Positions 27,138-35,568 of a stretch of DNA of 64,000 nt are shown in pieces. Every line of letters begins with the position of its first letter. The first letter of the stretch is position 1. The notes below the pieces were generated by a model. That model saw nothing but the letters and a program-made list of their open reading frames with translations, made no database searches and had not been told where the DNA came from. A program made the position numbers and the translations under genes. The stretch is from Streptomyces rubrogriseus (lineage in GTDB: Bacteria > Actinomycetota > Actinomycetes > Streptomycetales > Streptomycetaceae). The stretch lies in NCBI RefSeq assembly GCF_027947575.1, contig NZ_CP116256.1, positions 7,874,001 to 7,938,000 of the forward strand, read 5' to 3'.

Positions 27138-27809
27138 ATGGAAACCGATCTGCACGAGCTGCTGAGGTCGCTGCGGGTGTGGGACCCCGCGGTCACCGAA
27201 CTGCCGCCCCTCGACCCGGCCGGCGCGCCCGGCGACCCGCTGGAGCTGTTCACCCGCTGGTTCGCCGAGGCGGTCGCGGCCGGTGAACGCGAGCCGCACA
27301 CGGTGTCGCTGGCGACGGCGGACGCCGAGGGCCTGCCGGACGCGCGCATCGTGATGCTGCACGGCGCGGACGCGGACGGCTGGGCCTTCGCCACCCACGC
27401 CGACAGCCGCAAGGGCCGCCACCTCGCCGCCCGCCCGTACGCCGCGCTCGTCTTCTACTGGCCGGTGCTGGGCCGCCAGGTGCGGCTGCGCGGACCGGTC
27501 GCCGTCGCCCCGGCCGACCAGGCACGGGCCGACCTGCACGCGCGGTCGACGGGCGCCCTGGCCGCCGCGCTCACCGGGCGGCAGAGCGCCGAGCTGGACT
27601 CGCCGGAGGAACTGGCCCGTGCCTCGCAGGCGGCCTGGGAGCGGGCCGAGCGGGAACCGGACGCCCCGGTCCCGTCCTGGACCCTGTACCGGCTGCGCCC
27701 CGCCGAGGTGGAGTTCTTCCAGGGCGAGGCCCGCCGGCGCCACGTCCGGCTGGCCTACCGGCGGACGGAAGAGCAGGAGGGCTGGGACCGGCGTCTGCTG
27801 TGGCCGTGA
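27138..27809 (+). CDS. PdxH-like pyridoxamine 5'-phosphate oxidase family protein
   Basis: 223 residues. It contains the PNPOx core (HTVSLATADAEGLPDARIVMLHG, then DSRKGRHLAARPYAALVFYWPVLGRQVRLRG) and the C-terminal dimerisation motif (VEFFQGEARRRHVRLAYRR). It is closer to true PdxH than its upstream neighbour but diverges in the terminal arginine motif; the better PdxH candidate is at 58.2 kb. ATG 27138 is chosen; a GTG at 27111 overlaps the previous stop but lacks a ribosome binding site. Confidence 0.85.
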   Translation: METDLHELLRSLRVWDPAVTELPPLDPAGAPGDPLELFTRWFAEAVAAGEREPHTVSLATADAEGLPDARIVMLHGADADGWAFATHADSRKGRHLAARPYAALVFYWPVLGRQVRLRGPVAVAPADQARADLHARSTGALAAALTGRQSAELDSPEELARASQAAWERAEREPDAPVPSWTLYRLRPAEVEFFQGEARRRHVRLAYRRTEEQEGWDRRLLWP

Positions 27810-27816
27810 ACCGCGC

Positions 27817-28434
27817 TCACCGCGCGCCGGGCGGCGTCGGCTCCTCGTCCGTCGCCAGCCGGGCGTGCAGGTGCACGTCCCGGAACGCGTCGTGCCGGCC
27901 GGCCTCGAACATCGCCTCGCGCAGGGTCCCCTCGGCGACGTAGCCACTCCGTTCGGCGACCCGGCAGGAGGCGTCGTGGCCGACGGCGTGGCCCAGTTCG
28001 AGGCGGTGCAGACCGAGTTCGGCGTAGGCCCAGCGGGAGGCGAGGAGCAGGGCGCGGGTGGCGACGCCCCGGCCCCGGGCCTCGGGGAGCACCCAGTAGC
28101 CGACCCGGGCCACCTTCATCGGCCGGCTGATCTCGTTGAACCCGATGTGCCCCAGCGTCGTACCGCTCTTCTCGTCCGTGATCCGGAACGACGCCGACCT
28201 GCCGTCCGCCGCGTCCCGCGCCCGCCCGCGCAGCGACTCGCGGGCCCCGGCGAGGTCGGTCCACAGCTTGAGCGTGGTGTTCCAGCGCTGGAACTCGGGG
28301 TCCAGGCAGCCCCGCAGCCATGTGTGGGCGTCGTCGTCCGAGCCGGCGTCCCAGGCGCGCAGGCGCAGGCCGTGTCCGCGCGGTTCGGCGCGGGAGAGGG
28401 AGGGATCGAGGGTGTACATCGGTGTGTGGGCCAT
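27817..28434 (-). CDS. GNAT family N-acetyltransferase (RimJ/RimL type)
   Basis: 205 residues. The acetyl-CoA binding signature is ARVGYWVLPEARGRGVATRALLLASRWAYAELG (R-G-x-G-x-A), and the RimJ/L-type ending is LHRLELGHAVGHDASCRVAERSGYVAEGTLREAM. It probably acetylates a protein N-terminus or small amine. It converges on the preceding gene with only seven bases between stop codons. ATG 28434 is taken; an internal ATG at 28419 is possible. Confidence 0.88.
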   Translation of the reverse strand: MAHTPMYTLDPSLSRAEPRGHGLRLRAWDAGSDDDAHTWLRGCLDPEFQRWNTTLKLWTDLAGARESLRGRARDAADGRSASFRITDEKSGTTLGHIGFNEISRPMKVARVGYWVLPEARGRGVATRALLLASRWAYAELGLHRLELGHAVGHDASCRVAERSGYVAEGTLREAMFEAGRHDAFRDVHLHARLATDEEPTPPGAR

Positions 28435-28533
28435 CCACCCATTCAAGCCGACCCGTCCCGGTCGTGACCGATCCGCAACCGATTCCGGTCTTGACCGAGA
28501 CCCATCAAGCGAGGGCGCGATTACGCTCGCCGC

Positions 28534-29739
28534 ATGGCCGACTCCACAGCGTCCGCTGAACCGCAGCGGCCCGCCCACCCCGCGGGCCGACCCGTGTACG
28601 TCATAGGCGCCGGTCCCGGCGGTCTCGCCGTCGCCCACGCGCTGCGCGCCCGCGGATTGCGGGCCGTGGTCCTGGAGCGGGCCGACCACGTCGGCTCGTC
28701 CTGGCGCCGCCACTACGACCGGCTGCGGCTGCACACCACCCGCCGCCTGTCGGCGCTGCCCGGCCTGCCGATCCCGCGCCGCTTCGGACGGTGGGTGGCC
28801 CGGGACGACGTGGTGCGGTACCTGGAGAAGTACGCCGAGTACCACCAGCTGGAGATCGTCACCGGCGTCGAGGTCTTCCGCGTCGAGCGCGCGCCCGACG
28901 GGACCGGCTGGCTGCTGCACGCCGCCGGGGGCCGGGAGCTGACCGGCGCCGCGGTGGTGGTCGCCACCGGCTACAACCACACCCCGCGCGTGCCGGACTG
29001 GCCCGGCCGGGACACGTACACCGGCGAGTTCCGGCACGCCGCCGAGTACCGGGCCCCGGCCCCGTACGCCGGCCGGGACGTCCTGGTGGTCGGGGTGGGC
29101 AACACCGGCGCCGAGATCGCGGTGGACCTGGTGGAGGGCGGGGCCGCCCGGGTCCGGCTCGCGGTGCGCACGGCGCCGCACATCGTCCGGCGCTCGACCG
29201 CCGGGTGGGCCGCCCAGTACACCGGCGTGCTGTGCCGGCGGCTGCCGGTCGCGCTGGTGGACCGGCTGGCCCGGCCGCTCGCCCGGATCAGCGTGCCCGA
29301 CCTGTCGGCGCAGGGGCTGCCGCGTCCCGACACCGGGCTCTACAGCCGGGTGGCCGAGGGTGCCATCCCGGTGCAGGACGTGGGCCTGGTCGACGCGGTG
29401 CGCTCCGGCCGGGTGGAGGTCGTCGCCGCGATGGACGGCTTCGAGGACGGCAAGGTGCTGCTCGCCGACGGCACCCGCATCGCCCCGGACGCGGTGATCG
29501 CGGCCACGGGGTACCGGCGGGGCCTGGAGGGGCTGGTCGGGCACCTCGGCGTCCTCGACGGCAGCGGGCGCCCGGTCGTCCACGGCGGCCGCACCCCGGC
29601 CACCGCACCCGGCCTGCACTTCACCGGCTTCACCAACCCCATCAGCGGCATGCTCCGCGAGCTGGCCATCGACGCGGAGCGGATCGCCGGGGCGGTCGCG
29701 AAGAGGGGGGCGGACGGGGTGTCGCGGCTGCCGGGCTGA
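28534..29739 (+). CDS. Flavin-containing monooxygenase-like NAD(P)/FAD-dependent oxidoreductase
   Basis: 401 residues. The FAD-binding motif GAGPGGLAVA is at about residue 26 and the NADPH-binding motif VGVGNTGAEIA at about 188, with an intervening ATGYNHTPRVPDWPG segment of the YUC/FMO group. It should N- or S-oxygenate, or hydroxylate, an unknown substrate. Its last 400 bases are overlapped on the other strand by the next gene's long 3' extension. Confidence 0.9.
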   Translation: MADSTASAEPQRPAHPAGRPVYVIGAGPGGLAVAHALRARGLRAVVLERADHVGSSWRRHYDRLRLHTTRRLSALPGLPIPRRFGRWVARDDVVRYLEKYAEYHQLEIVTGVEVFRVERAPDGTGWLLHAAGGRELTGAAVVVATGYNHTPRVPDWPGRDTYTGEFRHAAEYRAPAPYAGRDVLVVGVGNTGAEIAVDLVEGGAARVRLAVRTAPHIVRRSTAGWAAQYTGVLCRRLPVALVDRLARPLARISVPDLSAQGLPRPDTGLYSRVAEGAIPVQDVGLVDAVRSGRVEVVAAMDGFEDGKVLLADGTRIAPDAVIAATGYRRGLEGLVGHLGVLDGSGRPVVHGGRTPATAPGLHFTGFTNPISGMLRELAIDAERIAGAVAKRGADGVSRLPG

Positions 29740-30608
29740 TCCTGGGCGAGGATCAGCAGATCACCGGCGTCCGGGTCGCCGAACAGCGCGAACAGCTCGG
29801 GCGACCGCGCGCTCCCGCTGATCGTCCAGAACGTCTCCTCACCGCAGTCGCCGTCCGGCCGCACCACGACGCCCTCGCGGTCGCCGTACCGGCCGCGGGC
29901 CCAGGTGCCGGTACCGCTGCACCTGGTGTAGTCCCGGTACGTTCCGAAGTCGGGCTGGGACGGGACTCGGGTCAGCCCGGCCCGACCGCCCGGAGCCAGC
30001 CGCAGTACGGCCCCGTGGTCTCCGCGCCACTCCCCGGCGAGCCGCCCGTCGGAGAGGGCGGGCGGCTCGTACTCGTCGGCCAGGGCCGCCACGGCCAGCC
30101 CGCCGACGACGGAGAGGACGAAGCAGGCACCGGCCGAGCGCAACCAGACGCTCCACCCGCCCCACGCTCGCCGGCGCAAGGGGGCGAGGAACAGCACGGG
30201 CAGGATCCCGGCACCCGCGAACCAGGGGACCGTGTCCCTCGGCGACCAGCCCCACACCAGGTGCCCCAACGCGGCCCAACCCGCGCCGACCAGCGCGGAA
30301 GCGACCACGTGCCGGACCCACTCGGGCCCGCTCCGGCGCGGGAGAAGGCGGGACAGAGTCGCGGCGGGCATGATCTGCGCACTGGAGTGCACGACCCCGA
30401 GAAGCGGCAGGATCAGCGGGAGGCAGAGGACGCCGAAAGCGCCCCCGCCCCGGTTGTAGTCGTCCTGCCCCGCCCCCACGAAGAGCCACCACGCCAGCCA
30501 CACCAGCGGCAGCTGCGTCGCGCACAGTGCCGCCGCCACGTTCCACTCGTCGTTCGACCACGGCAGGGGTCTGCCCCTGGCCGCCCCCGGCTCTGTCCCC
30601 CACCCCAT
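29340..30608 (-). CDS. Integral membrane protein whose frame runs 400 bases into the FMO gene
   Basis: The N-terminal 200 residues hold about six membrane helices (LPLVWLAWWLFVG, VLCLPLILPLLGVVHS, ILPVLFLAPLRRR, CFVLSVVGGLAVAAL). A soluble domain of about 90 residues follows (LSDGRLAGEWRGDHGAVLRL ... FGDPDAGDLLILA), resembling extracytoplasmic domains of Streptomyces membrane proteins. After about residue 290 the frame continues without a stop as an antisense, low-complexity reading of the FMO gene. The real gene probably ends near 29740 in relatives; a lost stop or one-base shift would explain the tail. No family recognised. Confidence 0.65.
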   Translation of the reverse strand: MGWGTEPGAARGRPLPWSNDEWNVAAALCATQLPLVWLAWWLFVGAGQDDYNRGGGAFGVLCLPLILPLLGVVHSSAQIMPAATLSRLLPRRSGPEWVRHVVASALVGAGWAALGHLVWGWSPRDTVPWFAGAGILPVLFLAPLRRRAWGGWSVWLRSAGACFVLSVVGGLAVAALADEYEPPALSDGRLAGEWRGDHGAVLRLAPGGRAGLTRVPSQPDFGTYRDYTRCSGTGTWARGRYGDREGVVVRPDGDCGEETFWTISGSARSPELFALFGDPDAGDLLILAQDQPGSRDTPSAPLFATAPAIRSASMASSRSMPLMGLVKPVKCRPGAVAGVRPPWTTGRPLPSRTPRCPTSPSRPRRYPVAAITASGAMRVPSASSTLPSSKPSIAATTSTRPERTASTRPTSCTGMAPSATRL

Positions 30609-30629
30609 GCCCGGGAGCTTACGACTTGC

Positions 30630-31952
30630 TCATGACAGCGCGGCCACCGGAACCGGCCGCCGCCGGATCACCAGCGCCATCAGCGCCGCCGCCGCGCACA
30701 GGGCGCCGGAGGCGATCCAGACCACGTCGTAGGAGCCGAAGCTGTCGCGGGCCACGCCGCCGAGGAAGGCGACCAGGGCGGCGCCCACCTGGTGGGAGGC
30801 CAGCACCCAGCCGAAGACGATCGCGCTGTCCTCGCCGTAGTGCTCGCGGCACAGGGCGAGGGTGGGCGGGACGGTGGCGACCCAGTCGAGGCCGTAGAAG
30901 ACGATGAAGAAGATCATCGGCGGGTGGACGCTCGGCGCGAGCAGCATGGGGAGGAAGAGCAGGGAGACGCCGCGCAGGGCGTAGTACACGGCGAGCAGGC
31001 GGCGCGGCTCGAAGCGGTCGGTGAACCAGCCGGAGGCGATGGTGCCGACCACGTCGAACACGCCGATGACGGCGAGCAGCGAGGCGGCGGCGGTGATCGG
31101 CATGCCGTGGTCGTGGGCGGCGGGCACGAAGTGGGTCTGGATCAGGCCGTTGGTGGAGGCGCCGCAGATCGCGAAGGTGCCGGCCAGCAGCCAGAACGGG
31201 CCGGTGCGCACGGCGGCGAACAGGACCGTCACGGCGCGGCGGGCGGCGCCGGGCACGGGGGCGGGCTTGGGCACGAACTCCTGGGCGCCGTACGGCTTCT
31301 GGCCGACGTCGGCCGGGTGGTCGTGCAGCAGGAGCCAGACGAAGGGGACGACGGCCAGGGCGGCGAGGGCGACGGTGACGGCCGCCGGGCGCCAGTCGTA
31401 CGTCTCGACGATCCAGGACAGCAGCGGCAGGAAGATCAGCTGCCCGGAGGCGGAGGCCGCGGTGAGGACGCCGGTGACCAGGCCGCGCCGTTCGGTGAAC
31501 CAGCGGTTGGTGACGGTGGCGGCGAAGGCCAGGGCCATCGAGCCGGAGCCGAGGCCGACCAGCAGGCCCCAGCACAGGATGAGCTGCCAGGCGGAGTCCA
31601 TCCACACGGTCAGGCCCGAGCCGAGCGCGATCACCATCAGGGCGACGGCGACCACCCGCCGGATGCCGAAGCGGTCCATCAGCGCGGCGGCGAACGGCGC
31701 GGTCAGCCCGTAGAGCGCGAGGTTGACCGAGACGGCGGCCCCGATCGTGCCGCGCGACCAGCCGAACTCCTGGTGGAGCGGGTCGATGAGGATGCCGGGC
31801 AGGGAGCGGAAGGCGGCCGCCCCGATGATCGTCACGAAGGTGACGGCGGCGACCCACCAGGCGCGGTGCGCCCGGGTGCGGCGGCCCGGTCGTTCGGGCT
31901 CCGGCTGTGCCTCGGAAGCGGCTGCGGCGGCAGCGTCGGTTGTCTGGGTCAC
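30630..31952 (-). CDS. Major facilitator superfamily transporter
   Basis: 440 residues with 12 predicted membrane helices. The loop 2-3 motif DRFGIRRVV and the oxalate/formate-antiporter-like N-terminus (FRSLPGILIDPLHQEFGWSRGTIG) place it in the monocarboxylate-porter-like branch. Substrate unknown. It starts at GTG 31952, 84 bases from the divergent GlxA regulator, which may control it. The Ala-rich first 15 residues are a cytoplasmic tail. Confidence 0.88.
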   Translation of the reverse strand: MTQTTDAAAAAASEAQPEPERPGRRTRAHRAWWVAAVTFVTIIGAAAFRSLPGILIDPLHQEFGWSRGTIGAAVSVNLALYGLTAPFAAALMDRFGIRRVVAVALMVIALGSGLTVWMDSAWQLILCWGLLVGLGSGSMALAFAATVTNRWFTERRGLVTGVLTAASASGQLIFLPLLSWIVETYDWRPAAVTVALAALAVVPFVWLLLHDHPADVGQKPYGAQEFVPKPAPVPGAARRAVTVLFAAVRTGPFWLLAGTFAICGASTNGLIQTHFVPAAHDHGMPITAAASLLAVIGVFDVVGTIASGWFTDRFEPRRLLAVYYALRGVSLLFLPMLLAPSVHPPMIFFIVFYGLDWVATVPPTLALCREHYGEDSAIVFGWVLASHQVGAALVAFLGGVARDSFGSYDVVWIASGALCAAAALMALVIRRRPVPVAALS

Positions 31953-32011
31953 GTCATTGAGTCTCGACAGCGAGCCCCGCGCGGGCGAGTGGCCCGAAGG
32001 ACACCATTCGC

Positions 32012-32037
32012 TAGGATCGGGCCATAGGATCGGGTCA
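32012..32037. repeat. 13-bp tandem repeat abutting a start codon
   Basis: TAGGATCGGGCCA and TAGGATCGGGTCA are directly adjacent, and the last base of the second copy is the A of the ATG of the GlxA-type regulator. Twelve of 13 bases match. Placement at the translation start suggests an autoregulatory operator or a recent short duplication. Confidence 0.6.
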
Positions 32038-33053
32038 TGGCCCCTGAGACCCGCAGCGCCCCCGACCGCCCGCACCGTGTCGTCGTCCTCGCGCTCGACG
32101 GCCTGCTCCCCTTCGAGCTGGGCATCGCGTCGCGCATCTTCGGCCTCGCCCGGGACGAGCACAGGCGCCCGCTGTACGAGGTCGTCACCTGCTCGGTCCG
32201 GCCGCCGGGCCCGGTCGCCACGGACGCCGACTTCGACATCCTGGTCGGGCACGGCCCCGAGGCCCTGGCCACCGCGGACACGGTCGTCGTCCCCGCCTCC
32301 TACGAGCTGGGCCCGGTCTACGAGGAGGGCGTGCTGACCGGGGAGCTGAGCGCCGCGCTGGCCCACGTGCGGCCCGGCACCCGGCTGGTCGCGATCTGCA
32401 CGGGCGGGTTCGTGCTGGCCGCGGCGGGGTATCTGGACGGCCGCCCGGCGACCACCCACTGGGCCTCGGCCGAGCTCTTCCAGCGGCTGTTCCCTCAGGT
32501 GCGGGTGGACGCCGACGTGCTGTTCGTCGACGACGGCGACGTGCTCACCTCGGCCGGGGTCGCGGCCGGGATCGACCTGTGCGTGCACATCGTGCGCCGG
32601 GACCACGGCACCGCCGTGGCCAACGAGGTGGCCCGCCGCACCGTCGTACCGCCGCACCGGGACGGCGGGCAGGCCCAGTACATCGAGCGGCCGGTGCCCG
32701 ATCCGCAGCAGTCGTCCACGACGGCGGCCCGTGCCTGGGCGCTCGGCCGCCTGCACGAGCCGATCCAGCTGCGGGACATGGCCGCCCAGGAGTCGATGTC
32801 GGTACGCACCTTCACCCGCCGCTTCCGCGAGGAGGTCGGGGTCAGTCCGGGCCAGTGGCTCACCCGGCAGCGCGTCGAACGGGCCCGGCACCTGCTGGAG
32901 TCCACCGCACTTTCGGTCGACCAGGTCGCCCAGGACGCCGGTTTCGGCACGGCGCAGTCGATGCGGCAGCATCTGCAGGCGGCGCTCGGGGTCACGCCGA
33001 CCGGGTACCGGCGGACTTTCCGCGCGGAGTTGTCCACAGCCTGTGGAGAATGA
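32037..33053 (+). CDS. GlxA family transcriptional regulator (DJ-1/PfpI-like plus AraC HTH)
   Basis: 338 residues. The N-terminal 190 residues form a class-I glutamine-amidotransferase-like DJ-1 fold with the nucleophile-elbow region LVAICTGGFVLAAAG; the C-terminal 100 residues are two AraC helix-turn-helices (LRDMAAQESMSVRTFTRRFR, LLESTALSVDQVAQDAGFGT). Members sense metabolites and activate catabolic or transport genes. It is divergent from the MFS gene. Confidence 0.92.
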   Translation: MAPETRSAPDRPHRVVVLALDGLLPFELGIASRIFGLARDEHRRPLYEVVTCSVRPPGPVATDADFDILVGHGPEALATADTVVVPASYELGPVYEEGVLTGELSAALAHVRPGTRLVAICTGGFVLAAAGYLDGRPATTHWASAELFQRLFPQVRVDADVLFVDDGDVLTSAGVAAGIDLCVHIVRRDHGTAVANEVARRTVVPPHRDGGQAQYIERPVPDPQQSSTTAARAWALGRLHEPIQLRDMAAQESMSVRTFTRRFREEVGVSPGQWLTRQRVERARHLLESTALSVDQVAQDAGFGTAQSMRQHLQAALGVTPTGYRRTFRAELSTACGE

Positions 33054-33207
33054 GCGGGACCCGTCCCGGACCCGTCCCGGACTCGTCGGCCGGCGGCGCG
33101 GCGTTGTCCGCCCCGAGCACGGCATCGCGCGCCGCCGCCGACTCCGGCGCTCCCGCCCGGCTCCCGTCGCCCCCGAGGGAACCGCCGCCGACACGACCCA
33201 CGCTCGT

Positions 33208-33232
33208 CGAGGGCCCCGTCACCGGGCCCTCG
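33208..33232 (+). terminator. Terminator after the GlxA regulator
   Basis: CGAGGGCCC and GGGCCCTCG form a 9-bp stem with a 7-base loop. It lies in the 312-base gap to the next gene, which otherwise shows only GC-rich sequence with no convincing ORF. Confidence 0.7.
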
Positions 33233-33365
33233 TCGTCCCCTCGCGGCGAATCGTCGCTACAAGCGTGAGGAAACGGTCACGATCCGTCAACCGGCAGGGG
33301 AGTTCTCCTCATGTGTGTCCGGCTTCGCCGGGACGCGCACGGAAGCACACCCCGGCGCACGGCCG

Positions 33366-33857
33366 TCACACCACCTCGTACGCGAATCCCTCGTACGCCA
33401 CCGCGCCGCCGCCGCTCCCGCAGACGGGCGGGGCCTCCTCGCCCGCGGCGCGCCGGTCCAGTTCGCACCAGATGCGCTTGCCGGTGCCCTCCCGGCTCCA
33501 GCCCCAGCGGTCGGCCAGGCCGTCGACGAGGGCGAGGCCCCGGCCGCCGGTCGACTCGCCGCCCGCGCAACGGGGCACGGGGGCCCGGTCGCTGGCGTCG
33601 TCCACCTCCAGGCGGACGGTCGCCTCCTGGGTCTCCTCGGTCACCGCGCCCGGCAGCACCAGCCGCAGCACCGCCGAACGCCCGGTGTGCACCACGGCGT
33701 TGGTGACGAGTTCGGAGACGAGCAGAACCAGCGTCTCGGCGAGTGGTTCGTCGGCCCGTATCCCCGATCCGGCGAGCCGGGAACGCGCCCAACGCCGGGC
33801 ACGCCCCACTTCCGAGGGGTCTGGACGGACCTCCAGCTGCACTTGAAGCACCTGCAC
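33366..33857 (-). CDS. HATPase_c_2 ATP-binding protein (anti-sigma-regulator-like kinase)
   Basis: 163 residues with the GHKL ATPase core: N-box LVSELVTNAVVHT, a G1-type VDDASDRAP, and G2 GGRGLALVDGLADRWGW. This single-domain class resembles SpoIIAB/RsbW and usually phosphorylates STAS antagonists or holds sigma factors; Streptomyces has dozens, mostly uncharacterised. A STAS protein is encoded 1.2 kb away, making a partner-switching pair possible. Start is GTG 33857. Confidence 0.88.
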   Translation of the reverse strand: MQVLQVQLEVRPDPSEVGRARRWARSRLAGSGIRADEPLAETLVLLVSELVTNAVVHTGRSAVLRLVLPGAVTEETQEATVRLEVDDASDRAPVPRCAGGESTGGRGLALVDGLADRWGWSREGTGKRIWCELDRRAAGEEAPPVCGSGGGAVAYEGFAYEVV

Positions 33858-33860
33858 CGC

Positions 33861-33932
33861 TCACACCATCCGAACCGGCGGACACAAAGGCTCGCGCCTC
33901 ATGAGGGCCACGATCGTAGCCATTTCCAGCAT
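33861..33932 (-). CDS. Possible 23-codon leader ORF before the ATP-binding gene
   Basis: The frame MLEMATIVALMRREPLCPPV-RMV ends in TGA three bases before the GTG of the ATP-binding gene, close enough for translational coupling. No good ribosome binding site is visible, so expression is uncertain. Confidence 0.25.
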   Translation of the reverse strand: MLEMATIVALMRREPLCPPVRMV

Positions 33933-33991
33933 GGCCAGAACAACGGCCGGGGCAGGGATCACGGAACGTGAATCCCTTGTGGGACAGCATG

Positions 33992-34013
33992 GTTGACGGA
34001 CAGTCACGTCAAC
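33992..34013. promoter_or_regulatory. Inverted repeat GTTGACG...CGTCAAC upstream of the ATP-binding gene
   Basis: Two perfect 7-base arms with an 8-base spacer. Each arm contains TTGACG, a good -35 on its own strand. It is 135 bases upstream of the ATP-binding gene start, inside a 538-base region (33858-34395) with no convincing larger gene; a weak CCGGAG...CTCCGG repeat is at 34213-34235. Confidence 0.4.
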
Positions 34014-34320
34014 AAGCGCTTCGGGCATATTCCAGCGCGAAGGAGTACGCGTGCGGCATACTGTGCGACGCGCATTCCGGGGAGTCGAACAGGCGGCGGC
34101 CGACGGCCGTTCCGCCCTGCGGGGCAAGGCGCACACCGCCGGTTCCGGAGCCGCCCCAGGGGCAACTCCGGCACGGCTGGCGCTCGGGACCACTCGCATC
34201 CCACACAAGGTACCGGAGCGTGGCACCGACTCCGGGCCGTAACGGGCGACCCGGCGGACACAAGCCGGTATCAACGCTCCGTGATGCCGTACCGCCACGA
34301 TCCGCGACACCCCGGCGGGC

Positions 34321-34365
34321 GCCGCCGCGGTGTGCGCTGCCGCGGTGTGCGCTGCCGCGGTGCGT
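34321..34365. repeat. 15-bp tandem repeat, three units
   Basis: Three copies of GCYGCCGCGGTGTGC lie head to tail (the third with changes at its end), just past the 3' end of the EF-hand gene. It may act as part of that gene's terminator or simply be slipped-strand DNA. Confidence 0.6.
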
Positions 34366-34395
34366 GCACTTCGGCGGGCGCTGCTCCGGCAGGCG

Positions 34396-34908
34396 CTACT
34401 CGGGCACCGTGAAGTAGCGGGCGAAGGCGGGGACGATCTCCGTCTCGCCCACCTTGCCGTCGCCGTCCGTGTCGAGCGCGGCGGCGGCCTGCCGGGCGAG
34501 GTCCTCGGGCACGCCGAACGCGGTCAGCGCCCGCGCGGTGTCCGCGACGGTGGCCGCCCCGTCACCGTCGGTGTCGGCGACGCCGAGGGCGGCGTGCAGG
34601 AAGGGCCGGGCGATCTCGGCGAACCGGTCGGGCTTGTCCCGCAGCCGCTTGACCGCTCCGGTGACGAACTCCTCGCGGGTGATGCGCTGGTCGCCGTCCC
34701 GGTCGGCGATGCCGGCCAGGCCCTGCCAGAGCGCCTCGGCACCGCCGTACAGGGCCTGGCCCTTGTCCGAGCGGGCGGCGACGCCGAACTCGGCGAGCAG
34801 CGCCTTGGCCGCCCCGCTGAAGTCGGAACGGTCGATGTGGCCGTTGCCGTCCTGGTCGAAGGTGGTGAACCGCGCGGCGATCCTGCGCTCGTACTCGCTG
34901 TTGACCAT
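34396..34908 (-). CDS. EF-hand calcium-binding protein
   Basis: 170 residues with four EF-hand sites of calexcitin/CabD type. Loops read DQDGNGHIDRSDF (about 19-31), DRDGDQRITREEF (about 68), DTDGDGAATVADT (about 113) and DTDGDGKVGETEI (about 146). The acidic twelfth position is D/E in the first, second and fourth loops and D in the third. It should buffer or sense cytosolic calcium, which affects aerial growth in Streptomyces. GGAGAG lies four bases before the ATG. Confidence 0.93.
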   Translation of the reverse strand: MVNSEYERRIAARFTTFDQDGNGHIDRSDFSGAAKALLAEFGVAARSDKGQALYGGAEALWQGLAGIADRDGDQRITREEFVTGAVKRLRDKPDRFAEIARPFLHAALGVADTDGDGAATVADTARALTAFGVPEDLARQAAAALDTDGDGKVGETEIVPAFARYFTVPE

Positions 34909-35013
34909 GGCTCTCTCCGGCCGCCTCACGTCGGTGTTCGGGGTACGTCTCGCCCGGAGCGTACGTCGCCGGACGCGGCCGCGGGCCGGACTTGCCGCGA
35001 TGTCCCGCGCGGC

Positions 35014-35394
35014 CTACGCGGAAAGGGGCCGCGGCTCGTCCCCGGTCGCCGAGGCGAGGTCGGGGTGGCAGTCGAAGAGCCGGCGCACTCCCAGCGCGCC
35101 GAGGACGCGGTTGACGTGGGAGCCGTCGACGGCGCCCTGGGCGGGCAGTATCAGGCGCAGCCTGCCCTGGCAGGAGCGGATGAGCCGCCGGGACGCGATG
35201 AGGACGCCGACCCCGCTGGAATCGCAGAACAGGACGTCGGAGAGGTCCAGGACGAGGCTGTGCCGTCCCTCCGCCACCTCGTCGTGCACGCGCTGCCGCA
35301 GCACCGGTGACGTCACCAGGTCCAGTTCGCCCGACACCTGGAGCACGGCCCACTGGCCCCGCTCGCCGCCGGTCACGTTGAACGTCACCACCAT
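35014..35394 (-). CDS. STAS-domain anti-sigma factor antagonist
   Basis: 126 residues. The phosphorylatable-serine loop reads DLSDVLFCDSSGVGVLIASR, and the opening VLQVSGELDLVTSPVLRQRV is typical. In partner switching the unphosphorylated form frees a sigma factor from its HATPase-type inhibitor. The nearby HATPase gene and sigma gene give a possible circuit, though Streptomyces has many such proteins and the true partners are unknown. Confidence 0.93.
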   Translation of the reverse strand: MVVTFNVTGGERGQWAVLQVSGELDLVTSPVLRQRVHDEVAEGRHSLVLDLSDVLFCDSSGVGVLIASRRLIRSCQGRLRLILPAQGAVDGSHVNRVLGALGVRRLFDCHPDLASATGDEPRPLSA

Positions 35395-35546
35395 GCCCTT
35401 CCTCAGTCGGAACGTCTGGAACCTTCGGGATTCACCCGAAACGGAAGCCGTGCCTACGCTTCTTGGCGGCGCGCCTGCCCACCGGCCGTTCCCGCAAACG
35501 CCGCGGCGGAAACGGGGGCCGGTCGAAAGTGGCTCGTTTCAGACGC

Positions 35547-35568
35547 TTTCGATCCTGTTCGATCGAAA
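35547..35568. promoter_or_regulatory. Palindrome TTTCGATC-ctgttc-GATCGAAA upstream of the sigma gene
   Basis: Perfect 8-bp arms lie 156 bases before the sigma factor start and 153 bases before the STAS start, centrally in the 329-base divergent region. A GATAGAGGGTAGT sequence follows at 35579. The palindrome is unusually A/T-rich for the window and looks like an operator shared by both genes. Confidence 0.45.

Noticed and set aside
33054..33365. A 76-codon minus-strand frame after the GlxA regulator gene
   Set aside because: Gly/Ala/Ser-rich, no ribosome binding site, and it overlaps a clear terminator.
33968..34417. Several 60-150-codon frames in the gap before the EF-hand gene
   Set aside because: All six-frame readings are low-complexity and contradictory, with no start signals; the gap is better described by repeats and a promoter region.
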